Part shown: piece after piece, positions 28,826 to 36,732 of the stretch | Numbering within the stretch: position 1 is the stretch's first letter | Layout: every line of letters begins with the position of its first letter | From: Sphingobacterium chungjuense | GTDB taxonomy: Bacteria > Bacteroidota > Bacteroidia > Sphingobacteriales > Sphingobacteriaceae | Assembly (NCBI RefSeq): GCF_011316935.1 | Contig: NZ_WLYS01000001.1 | Coordinates: 806,001-870,000 of the forward strand | Direction: 5' to 3' | Length of the DNA: 64,000 nt | Position numbers and translations under genes: made by a program | The notes under the pieces: model-generated | Told to the model about the DNA's origin: nothing | What the model saw: the letters and a program-made list of their open reading frames with translations, nothing else | Database searches by the model: none

Positions 28826-29749
28826 TTAAGCATTTTTAATTTCAGACGCAGATAAATAAGCAGCGTCAGCATTCGGAAGACATTCTAATTCTCCTATGGG
28901 CACATTTGAAACAATATGTTCGACTAGATCTGCCATACTAGCAAATAGATCTTGATTCCAACGAAGCGCAGAACAACTCGGTAATAAAGCAATAAATGCA
29001 AACTGACCAGATTGCCAAGACATCTTATTATGAGGGGCTTGTTTAAGGCGAACAATCGCACGTAAATCTGCACTCACATTTCTATAACATGGCGTCTTCC
29101 CACTCCAAGGAGTACCATATATACGAACAGTACCATCTTCCTCTATCTTTACGGCGGGATTATCGTCATTGAGTAGCTTGGATCCTGGTATGTGTTCAAG
29201 CCACAAATTACTATGTGTACTCTTACCCGTACCACTTTTACCCAAAAAGGCATAACCTTCAGTACCTCTTTCGATAACAGAGGCATGTATCAAAATTGTT
29301 TTATGTAATAATGCAGACTGAGCAAATGTGACCATTAGCAACCAGCTTACAATCTCCTTTGGAGCGACAGAATCATACACCCAATGGATAGTAGATTGAG
29401 AAAAGTCTTTTTTACTCGTCATGAACCACGTCCCGGGAGAATGTGCGCTCATAATTGTTGTTACATATTCGTCTGACATTTCGAAAAATTTGAAACGATT
29501 GCCCCAGACTATGGATATGTCACTCAAAAGTTTTGCTCCTGTAGAGGGTTTATCAAACCTTTCTTTGGTGATCAGCACATTACTTATAGACGACTGTACT
29601 TGAGAAGCATCCGTTCGAAAATCACGGAAACTCGGAAGTAAACTATCTAAATCTATTTCCGTATCAGATTGCACCTCCAAAGTACAATTTGCTATTGAGT
29701 AATAGAAAGATTGTAGTACAGATGGGTTTGGGTTAGTTTCGTTCTTCAT
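28826..29749 (-). CDS. HPr-kinase-like (HprK-related) protein
   Basis: 307 residues. The C-terminal half is a P-loop kinase of the HprK/PEPCK type, with Walker A FLGKSGTGKSTHSNLW at about residue 172, an acidic pair in LLNDDNPAV and the segment YGTPWSGKTP. The N-terminal half is unassigned. HprK-like kinases accompany PqqD and nucleotidyltransferase genes in lasso-peptide clusters such as paeninodin, where the kinase phosphorylates the peptide's terminal Ser, and in exosortase-linked 'HPr-rel' systems (recalled from the literature). Here it lies between the ABC exporter and Wza. Its substrate is unknown. Confidence 0.75.
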   Translation of the reverse strand: MKNETNPNPSVLQSFYYSIANCTLEVQSDTEIDLDSLLPSFRDFRTDASQVQSSISNVLITKERFDKPSTGAKLLSDISIVWGNRFKFFEMSDEYVTTIMSAHSPGTWFMTSKKDFSQSTIHWVYDSVAPKEIVSWLLMVTFAQSALLHKTILIHASVIERGTEGYAFLGKSGTGKSTHSNLWLEHIPGSKLLNDDNPAVKIEEDGTVRIYGTPWSGKTPCYRNVSADLRAIVRLKQAPHNKMSWQSGQFAFIALLPSCSALRWNQDLFASMADLVEHIVSNVPIGELECLPNADAAYLSASEIKNA

Positions 29750-29756
29750 TTTTTAG

Positions 29757-31382
29757 TTAGTGCAAGTAAACCGATGTATCACAACATTCCGCTAATTTCA
29801 AATCATGCGTAACAAATATCAATATTTTATTTTTTCCTTCATATAATAATTGTTTTATGAGAAGTGTTGAAGTCTCCTCATCTAGAGCTGAAGTTGGCTC
29901 GTCAAAAAGCCATACAGGTGCATCTTTTATGATAGCTCTAGCAATGGCGATACGTTGTGCTTGTCCTTCTGATAAACCGTATCCAGATTCTCCTATAAAG
30001 GTATGTATTCCCTGTGGTAAGTCATGTACAAAATTTGCACATGAAAGCTCCAAGGCAGCATTTATTTGTTCAATAGAAAAAGATGAAGAGCCTACAATAT
30101 TTTCTTTTATTGTTCCTGTGAATAACGAATTTCCTTGCGGAACAAAAGCAAAATTGGAACGGTGCTCTTCAGCCAAAATGTGCGACTCGTTAATTCCATC
30201 TTCTAAGAAAATTTTACCACGATCGGGTGTACACAACGCTAGTAACAATCTCAACAGTGTGGTCTTACCACGGCCACTACTTCCGAGTATTGCCAGAGGT
30301 TTCCCAACGCTGGCTTGTAAAGACAAATCTTGGATCACATTAGCCTCTTCATACTTAAAAAAGACATTTTCAAATCTTATTTTTTGAACAGAATCAAACA
30401 TTATTGGAGAAGATTCTACCTTTCTTTTACTTTCAAATAGTTCAAGAATACGATCTAGCGATACCCTAAATCGTACAAAGGTAGGAGCAAAACTTGCAGC
30501 CGATAATATTGGATTTTGTATACGTCCAACCAACTGTAAAAAAGCGGTCATCGTACCAAAGGAAATCTCTTGGTTATGCAAACGATATACGCCCCAAATA
30601 AAGGCAATGAGATAGCCCGTATTCATCGTAAGCCTAACAATGCTATTGCTTAATAAACTGAAGTTGATCTGTCGCATTTTTAATTGCAGCAAACGCGTTT
30701 GCTCCGCACGCAATTTCTCATCACGATAAAACAGTAAACCAAGTGCTTGGATAATCATTCTGAAGCGTAAATTCTCTTGAATAATATTGCTCACAGCACT
30801 GTCTGCTGCTTTGGCTTCCTGATTAAGTAACCTCATCTTTTTGAAGTACAGCTTAGAAAAGAGGAATAATGGCGTGATGATCAATATCATCGCAGCCAAA
30901 ATTGGATCCATACTCCATAAAAAAAAGAGTGAAGCTAGCAATTTTAGTATTGTTACCAAGAATGATATACCAGAAGTAGCGATCATCTGCACCACTTCGC
31001 GATTATCTTCTTGTAGCCTAATCATTAAATCACCCGTTTGTCTCTGTTTGATAGATACCCAGCTTGAAAGCATTTGCTCTTTAGTGATCCTATTTTGAAG
31101 ACTCACACCCATGAGTAACCTCGTATTCTCATCTATCCAACTCGAGAAAGAACGCAAAACAACACCGCCTAGTGCTGCAAAGACTATTAATACAAGTATA
31201 GGAGCTATGTCTTTTTCAAAATCACCTGTTGCTCGATCGATAGCAATTTTGGACCAGTATACAAAAAGAAGAGAAAGTACAATTCCTGCCAATTCCAATA
31301 AAAAATACAAAGACAACCTTGTTCGATACCTTTTTGCGAAGGATCTAACCCAATAAGAATGTTGTCGATAGGTAAAAGTCAT
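29757..31382 (-). CDS. ABC exporter (fused membrane and ATPase domains)
   Basis: 541 residues. A six-helix type-1 exporter membrane domain covers about residues 1-300. The ATPase has Walker A LGSSGRGKTTLLR, signature LSEGQAQRIAIA (Glu instead of the second Gly of LSGGQ), Walker B VWLFDEPTSALDE and the H-loop VTHD. There is no N-terminal C39 peptidase domain, so any leader must be removed by another protein, possibly the S24/S26 peptidase. It starts 10 bases after the nucleotidyltransferase. Exported substrate unknown; lasso-type peptide exporters have the same layout. Confidence 0.85.
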   Translation of the reverse strand: MTFTYRQHSYWVRSFAKRYRTRLSLYFLLELAGIVLSLLFVYWSKIAIDRATGDFEKDIAPILVLIVFAALGGVVLRSFSSWIDENTRLLMGVSLQNRITKEQMLSSWVSIKQRQTGDLMIRLQEDNREVVQMIATSGISFLVTILKLLASLFFLWSMDPILAAMILIITPLFLFSKLYFKKMRLLNQEAKAADSAVSNIIQENLRFRMIIQALGLLFYRDEKLRAEQTRLLQLKMRQINFSLLSNSIVRLTMNTGYLIAFIWGVYRLHNQEISFGTMTAFLQLVGRIQNPILSAASFAPTFVRFRVSLDRILELFESKRKVESSPIMFDSVQKIRFENVFFKYEEANVIQDLSLQASVGKPLAILGSSGRGKTTLLRLLLALCTPDRGKIFLEDGINESHILAEEHRSNFAFVPQGNSLFTGTIKENIVGSSSFSIEQINAALELSCANFVHDLPQGIHTFIGESGYGLSEGQAQRIAIARAIIKDAPVWLFDEPTSALDEETSTLLIKQLLYEGKNKILIFVTHDLKLAECCDTSVYLH

Positions 31383-31392
31383 TAATGGCAGG

Positions 31393-32469
31393 TTAGTTAT
31401 TAAATCGTGAATAAAACTGAACTACCGGAAAGGAAAGCGCTTCCATACGTGCAAATGGAAGATATCGGAATAAATTCTTCCAAAGACGTGTATTGATCAC
31501 ATTGCGATTTCCCCCTTGCGCTTCATGTGAATCTGCCGAAAAACCGAAATTTCCAGCACTCCAAATGTCTTGCATCATGATGTCTACAAATGGATATTGC
31601 ACCCGGGGAAAAGGAACTTTGTTTTCTGGTAAACCAAGATATTCTACGAGGACGCCATGTAGCACATGTATAAATTTTAAAACGCCAAATTTTTCATAAA
31701 CGTTCTCCAATTTGTTAGGATTCAAATCCTCTTTATGCGTGTAGCATACACGTGCCGCATCACATAATTGCCGTAAGCCAATGCCGTAAGCCAATAGATG
31801 CTTGAGGATATGAACAGAAACCGACACATGCATTAAAAGAGAAGAAGGCAAAGGCCAAGCATGATTGTGGTGCTGAATTGATTGAGTAAATTTTGCTTCG
31901 GATTGATATAATTTGTGAATAAAATTTTTTTTAAATGGATTGTGAATATCAATCATGCGACGATGGAGTTCTACTTCTGTATTGTTCCATATTGCATAAG
32001 AACTGAAACCTGGAACAGATTTTATGGTTACACCTTCTGCGATCAACAGTTTTCGAGCAAATTTGTACTCCTCCTTATTCTGAAAGAACCAATCAATATC
32101 TCCAGGAAGGCGTACTCCAGGCTTTTCATAAAAACGTGCTACTCCTTGCCCCTTCAACAGGTAAGGATGTAATCCGTGATTCGTAAAAAAATCGATTTGG
32201 TTATTCACTTGCTGATCCATCCACGCATTTCTTTGCTCGATCTGTTCTATGCGTACCGTCCACGATAAGACCAACGATCTTGGTGGTAATAAATGATCTG
32301 GTAGTGTAATCATGCCTTGATAAAGGAGACCTTCTACCGTATGATTTAAAGCAATGTGGAAAACATCTTGCCATTGATTGGCAGACAAAGGAAACCCTTC
32401 GAAATCAGTAATGGGCTGATTCCAAAGACCAGATCTTAATAATTTAAGAAATACGCTCCTAGCCTTCAC
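31393..32469 (-). CDS. Nucleotidyltransferase family protein (NTP_transf_5-like)
   Basis: 358 residues from a GTG start at 32469, three bases after the PqqD stop. The segment LLKGQGVARFY...RLPGDIDWFF around residues 110-132 is the Pol-beta-like nucleotidyltransferase core (GDID metal-binding acidic pair) of the PF14907 type. Members occur next to PqqD and HPr-kinase-like genes in peptide-modification clusters. Transfer of a nucleotidyl group to a peptide, sugar or protein acceptor is possible. No direct evidence for the substrate. Confidence 0.72.
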   Translation of the reverse strand: MKARSVFLKLLRSGLWNQPITDFEGFPLSANQWQDVFHIALNHTVEGLLYQGMITLPDHLLPPRSLVLSWTVRIEQIEQRNAWMDQQVNNQIDFFTNHGLHPYLLKGQGVARFYEKPGVRLPGDIDWFFQNKEEYKFARKLLIAEGVTIKSVPGFSSYAIWNNTEVELHRRMIDIHNPFKKNFIHKLYQSEAKFTQSIQHHNHAWPLPSSLLMHVSVSVHILKHLLAYGIGLRQLCDAARVCYTHKEDLNPNKLENVYEKFGVLKFIHVLHGVLVEYLGLPENKVPFPRVQYPFVDIMMQDIWSAGNFGFSADSHEAQGGNRNVINTRLWKNLFRYLPFARMEALSFPVVQFYSRFNN

Positions 32470-32472
32470 AGA

Positions 32473-32751
32473 TTATTTATAGTTTTCGTCTAGCAATTTC
32501 TGACTTTCAAATATATCGAGTAGCTTCTGAACATCTTTGCTAGCTTGTTCTTCAGATACTTCGTATTCTTCCAAGAGTTTTTCAACCATTTCTTCTTTCG
32601 TGAACTCCTGCGGGTGCAGTGCTTCCCAGAGCCATGCCGCGGTCTCATTTAAAGTATATACTTTTGATAGATCAACTTTATCTTGGCCTGGTTCGACAAT
32701 AATATAATCTTTACCGATCTGTCTTAGTTTAAGTTCTTTTCTTAATTTCAT
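32473..32751 (-). CDS. PqqD family protein (RiPP recognition element)
   Basis: 92 residues with the classic PqqD pattern: YIIVEPGQDKVDLSKVYTLNETAAWLWEAL, followed by a winged-helix part with acidic helices. PqqD domains bind the leader of a ribosomally made precursor peptide and present it to modifying enzymes. Stand-alone PqqD proteins outside PQQ clusters mark RiPP or RiPP-like pathways. The start overlaps the stop of the peptidase gene (ATGA), so the two are made together. No PQQ genes are present. Confidence 0.88.
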   Translation of the reverse strand: MKLRKELKLRQIGKDYIIVEPGQDKVDLSKVYTLNETAAWLWEALHPQEFTKEEMVEKLLEEYEVSEEQASKDVQKLLDIFESQKLLDENYK

Positions 32752-33203
32752 GGGTTTATTTTACGTTTAAACAATTTGGCCCAGACTCTTCTCAGAGGTC
32801 GTATATGATACCACACTTTTGCGAGGTAAAGCACTTTACGCGTGTAAAGTGGTATTTGTTTGTCATTTCGTGTTGCTTCGCTGAGAAATCCAATTATCTC
32901 TTTGCGATCTATCTTTTCTATTTGTGCCAAATTAGCATCACCCGCAAGAACGACATAGTGCTTATCTAAATGGATTATTCGATGTAGAATATAACCATTT
33001 TTAAAATAGGCTAAGACGATATGACCAATCTTCAAAGTGATGTTTACTAAAGGTTTTACCGTGATGAGATCCTGCTCTTCCAAAAAAGGACTCATACTGG
33101 AACCACGTACTGAAAAAACAACTTCTTTTCCTGCATCAATGTATTCTTGTACGTGCTCAAAAAAAATATCGTTTTTAATGGTCTTCGGTAAAGTTCTTGA
33201 CAT
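32748..33203 (-). CDS. S24/S26 family peptidase (soluble, Ser-His type)
   Basis: 151 residues. The catalytic Ser is in FSVRGSSMSPFL (SMxP motif, about residue 38). It is followed by GYILHRIIHL with the His that replaces Lys in SipW/ER-type signal peptidases, and by VLAGDANL matching the GDN box. Unlike signal peptidases it has no membrane helix, so it should be cytoplasmic, where a PqqD-bound precursor would be. It is the first gene of the module; a candidate -7 element lies just upstream at 33229-33236. Leader peptidase is an attractive but unproven role. Confidence 0.75.
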   Translation of the reverse strand: MSRTLPKTIKNDIFFEHVQEYIDAGKEVVFSVRGSSMSPFLEEQDLITVKPLVNITLKIGHIVLAYFKNGYILHRIIHLDKHYVVLAGDANLAQIEKIDRKEIIGFLSEATRNDKQIPLYTRKVLYLAKVWYHIRPLRRVWAKLFKRKINP

Positions 33204-33228
33204 AAACAGAATCTATTTATCCTACCAA

Positions 33229-33236
33229 CAAATCTA
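33229..33236 (-). promoter_or_regulatory. Candidate internal promoter of the PqqD module
   Basis: On the minus strand TAGATTTG matches the Bacteroidota -7 consensus TAnnTTTG exactly. It is preceded 21 bases upstream by TTCG (one mismatch to the -33 TTTG). It would start transcription about 20 bases before the peptidase ATG, in the 124-base gap after the last glycosyltransferase. Confidence 0.4.
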
Positions 33237-33327
33237 GTTCTTTTTGTAATGAAATGACGAACTACGTGCATTAGGAGTTGTCAACAATGTAAACTCTTGT
33301 CGAAGAAACGCTACACAAAAAGACTAT

Positions 33328-34470
33328 TTACTGCAAACCGACACTGCGATAAGTGTGCAATGTTTTATCGATCATGCTCTTATCAGTAAAGGAAGCCTTG
33401 TAGCGCCTTAGAGCGCCATCGCTGAGCCGTTGATATAGTTCCTTGTTTTCGGCTAATAAACGAATAGCTTTTGCTAATGCCTCAGAATTTTCTTTTTGAA
33501 CCACCAATCCAGATACGTGATCAGCATTTACCCAACTTACGCCCGAGCCTTCAATATGCGAACAAATGATTGGCTTCCCCAATGACATGGCTTCGATTTG
33601 TACGATAGCAAATGCTTCTGTTTTTTGTGTGGAACTTAGACAGAATATATCGCAGATATCATAATAGCAAGGAACCTCTTCATCAGGTATGTAATTGATG
33701 AGTTCTACACGATTGTTTATTCCTAAGCGAGAAATCAAAGCAAGTAAATCTTCTTTTAAAGGCCCTTTGCCACCAATGATAAGATGGTAGCTGTCATCAA
33801 GCAACTTCATAGCTTCGATCATGTGCTGGTATCCTTTATATTCTACCAGACGGCCTAAAGCAAATATAATTTTCTTTCCGGCATATTTTTCTCGAAGTGT
33901 GCGTGAGATACTTTCATCGGGTCTCAACTCCTCTACTCCGATAGGAATATAAGTCACTTTGTGTTGTACTTTTTCTAAAAATGGCGATTCTTGTACATAA
34001 GTCGGTGATGTCCCCACAATAATATCTGCTCGTTTGACGAGCCAATCCTGTAAAGGTTTGTACAGCATCAGCAGTTTCTTTTGTTTTACGATATCACTAT
34101 GCCAGTGCAGTACAACCTTGCCTTTGTAGCCAGAAAGAAACAGCGCTAGACAAGCCATTGGGTCTGGGTGATGAATATGTATCAGATCATATTGTTTGTG
34201 GATTTTGCGAAGCATAGAAATCATCGCAGGTGCTAACATAGTCGCAGCTAATTTTACTTGGGTAGGCACGACAATAACGCTTGCATATTTATTTATCCTT
34301 ATTGATCCTGCAGCAAAGTTTTCTGTGCTGGCACATAGCATATCGCAGTGAATCTGGCGCTTGGATAAACCGATCATGAGATCATACATGACTTTTTCAA
34401 CACCACCGCGGATCGGATAAAATTTTCCAATCTGTAATATCCTCCTATCCCCTATTTTTATTTTAGTCAT
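33328..34470 (-). CDS. Glycosyltransferase family 4
   Basis: 380 residues from the ATG at 34470 (MTKIKIGDRRILQIGKFYP); the upstream 13 codons overlap the preceding gene and look unrelated. It is a GT-B fold, with PIRGGVEKVMYDL at the N-terminus, FALGRLVEYKGYQHMIEA as the donor-domain start and the EX7E-type motif EAFAIVQIEAMSLGKPII. It probably transfers a sugar from a nucleotide donor to the growing lipid-linked chain. It overlaps the preceding transferase by eight bases. Confidence 0.88.
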   Translation of the reverse strand: MTKIKIGDRRILQIGKFYPIRGGVEKVMYDLMIGLSKRQIHCDMLCASTENFAAGSIRINKYASVIVVPTQVKLAATMLAPAMISMLRKIHKQYDLIHIHHPDPMACLALFLSGYKGKVVLHWHSDIVKQKKLLMLYKPLQDWLVKRADIIVGTSPTYVQESPFLEKVQHKVTYIPIGVEELRPDESISRTLREKYAGKKIIFALGRLVEYKGYQHMIEAMKLLDDSYHLIIGGKGPLKEDLLALISRLGINNRVELINYIPDEEVPCYYDICDIFCLSSTQKTEAFAIVQIEAMSLGKPIICSHIEGSGVSWVNADHVSGLVVQKENSEALAKAIRLLAENKELYQRLSDGALRRYKASFTDKSMIDKTLHTYRSVGLQ

Positions 34471-35572
34471 GTAATAGTGTTTTAAATAATGCAGCCCAAC
34501 TGTGCGCAACAGGTTCTGTTGCCTGAATATCGGGAACAGCCTTTAGGAAAGAATGATCACCTTGTATTAATTTTTCTATTTGCTTAGCTAAAAAACCAGG
34601 GTTTTCCGGATCAAAAAATGCTACTGATAGACTTCCTGCGGCCGTTTCATGCGTGTACGGCAGGTCAGCCAAAAGCATCGGCTTTTCAAACAATGCAAAT
34701 TCGGATATGGGTAGACCCCAACTTTCAACTTTGGACGGAAAAATCATACATTGGCTGTTGGCATAAATCTCAAAAAGCTGTTGCCTGTTCACAAAGCCTC
34801 CAAAATGTAATGTTTTAAGATGCCCCCAATTCTTAAATAACCACTTCGCATAGGCATTTTCGTCACCCTTTACGGTTATTCGAATTCGAAAATTTTCTAT
34901 ACCTCTTTTTTCTAATATTTCTGCCGCTTCACAAAGCACTTCAAAATTCTTGTGACTGTTTGGAGAGGCAGCATATATAAACCTAAACACATCGTCCGAA
35001 GTGTTTTCGAGGTTACTGATTGGCAATTGCTTTTCATGCTCTGGCGGGGCAACTATAATGCGTTTTTCGTCAAAATCAAACATAGCTGACATGGCTTTTC
35101 TAAACCAAACCTGCTGTACCACCAAAAAGCTGTTTTCGTAGATATTAGTACGGTAAATGTATTTGGTAAATGCGGAAATAGCTGCGATTTTTGGAGAAAA
35201 TAGCCAATCATGCATTTTACGGTTATAGAAAGCATACGTATTGTGGCAGTATACAGCACGTCGTTTGGCGATGACACTCGGCGTCGTATCGTGTAAGGAG
35301 AACCACAAATCGATACTTCCGATCTGCTTAGAAATGGTTTTCAAGCTGATGTATTCATACCAAAGACGATTGATCCAGCGTTTTTTAGGCCAGCGTGTTT
35401 CTATGTATTCAATATCAGGATACTTGGCCAACTCTTTATCGTAAACGATAGCGATGATGCGGTAAGCAGGATCTGAGGCCAATGTAGAAAGATATGACAA
35501 ACAATCTTTTAAAATAGTTAAAGTCCCCGCCTCTACTAAATTAACAGCCGAAATAACAATAGTTTTTCTCAT
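34463..35572 (-). CDS. Glycosyltransferase family 4
   Basis: 369 residues, GT-B fold. The donor domain contains FRFIYAASPNSHKNFEVLCEA and the motif SWGLPISEFALFEKPMLLADLPY, with the conserved Glu followed by a Pro-rich segment. YCHNTYAFYNR in the acceptor half is seen in many GT4 enzymes of polysaccharide clusters. Sugar specificity cannot be read from the sequence. It overlaps the next transferase on both sides, within a tightly packed operon. Confidence 0.85.
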   Translation of the reverse strand: MRKTIVISAVNLVEAGTLTILKDCLSYLSTLASDPAYRIIAIVYDKELAKYPDIEYIETRWPKKRWINRLWYEYISLKTISKQIGSIDLWFSLHDTTPSVIAKRRAVYCHNTYAFYNRKMHDWLFSPKIAAISAFTKYIYRTNIYENSFLVVQQVWFRKAMSAMFDFDEKRIIVAPPEHEKQLPISNLENTSDDVFRFIYAASPNSHKNFEVLCEAAEILEKRGIENFRIRITVKGDENAYAKWLFKNWGHLKTLHFGGFVNRQQLFEIYANSQCMIFPSKVESWGLPISEFALFEKPMLLADLPYTHETAAGSLSVAFFDPENPGFLAKQIEKLIQGDHSFLKAVPDIQATEPVAHSWAALFKTLLHD

Positions 35573-36732
35573 CTTAACTTAGCTCCTATATACTTCTTTT
35601 CTTTCTGTTGCAACAATTCATCAAATAAATCTAACCATTGCTTCATAATGATATCTTCGGCATAATTTTGAGACATCTGAGCAGCATTATTTCCTAGTTC
35701 TTTACGAAGTTCGTGGTTGCCCATTAGCATGATTAATTTATCTGCCATTCCTATTCGATCTCCTTCTTCAATCAGATATCCATTGACGCTATCGCGGATA
35801 ATATCTCGCGGCCCGCATTTGCAGGCGTAAGCGATCAAAGGAAGTCCACAAGCTTGTCCTTCGAGTAATGCCATTGGTAATCCTTCGTAGCGAGAAGTCA
35901 TGACTAATATTGCGCTATCCACATAAGCCGCTTCAATATCTGTGACTGGCGGATGTAATGTAACAGAATTCTGCAAATCAAGCTGAGTTATTTGATTTTC
36001 TAGCGATTGCTTTTGCGGACCATGGCCATATATTGTCAATGACCAATCATTGAACACATGTGCGACGGATTTCCATACATGGATTAATTCTTCAAAATTT
36101 TTCTGCGCATCATACCTTCCAACAGCAATAACTTGTTTAGTAGTGCCTGTAGATATTTTTTTAGGAACAAAGCTGTTCGCATTAGGAATGACGTGTATGT
36201 GTGGCAATGCTCCCCAGTACCTTTTATCTTCTTCAGTCAATACGACGAATCGGCTAAATTTTTTGACTAGTTTAAGATCCTGATAGCTGCGGTACTTGTC
36301 CACCCATCTCCACAATCCTTTTCTATTATATTGAAGTCTTTTGTAGCGCGAGAAATGAATTTCCAAGACCTTTCTGCTGTTGTCTTTGATATTTGGAAGA
36401 ATCGTTGCATCATGATCAAAAAGAGAAACCACAATGTCTTGCGGAGTTTCACTTAGAAGCAATCGTAACTTTCTTCGATGTATTCTTTGCTTACGAGTAT
36501 AAGAAACCAGTCGCTTAGCCAAGCCTAGTTTAAGATCTTCTGTGTAATTGATTTGCAAATCAACACATTGAATCTTTGTATCAAGCGAATAATAAGAGTT
36601 TCGACCTTGTTGATCCGTCGTAATAACGGTAACATCATGACCTTGCTTGATCAGGTAATTGGCTTTGTTGGCCAATACACGTTCCATCCCACCTGAATTA
36701 AACGTACCGAGGATGCAATACGCGATTTTCAT
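35569..36732 (-). CDS. Glycosyltransferase family 4 (GalNAc/Glc-transferase-like)
   Basis: 387 residues. The N-terminus FNSGGMERVLANKANYL and the C-half VGRYDAQKNFEELI, then TSRYEGLPMALLEGQACGLPLIAYACKCGPRDII, are characteristic of GT4 enzymes such as the amylovoran and alpha-GalNAc transferases. The 35-base overlap with the polymerase-like gene upstream implies strong coupling. Specificity unknown. Confidence 0.88.
   Translation of the reverse strand: MKIAYCILGTFNSGGMERVLANKANYLIKQGHDVTVITTDQQGRNSYYSLDTKIQCVDLQINYTEDLKLGLAKRLVSYTRKQRIHRRKLRLLLSETPQDIVVSLFDHDATILPNIKDNSRKVLEIHFSRYKRLQYNRKGLWRWVDKYRSYQDLKLVKKFSRFVVLTEEDKRYWGALPHIHVIPNANSFVPKKISTGTTKQVIAVGRYDAQKNFEELIHVWKSVAHVFNDWSLTIYGHGPQKQSLENQITQLDLQNSVTLHPPVTDIEAAYVDSAILVMTSRYEGLPMALLEGQACGLPLIAYACKCGPRDIIRDSVNGYLIEEGDRIGMADKLIMLMGNHELRKELGNNAAQMSQNYAEDIIMKQWLDLFDELLQQKEKKYIGAKLR

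Noticed and set aside
28826..33203. Calling the module a lasso-peptide cluster
   Set aside because: No asparagine-synthetase-like cyclase, no transglutaminase-like leader peptidase and no precursor were found.
33096..33274. Short minus-strand frame starting MHVVRHFITK as a possible precursor peptide for the PqqD module
   Set aside because: Most of it overlaps the peptidase gene in another frame and it shows no leader/core pattern.
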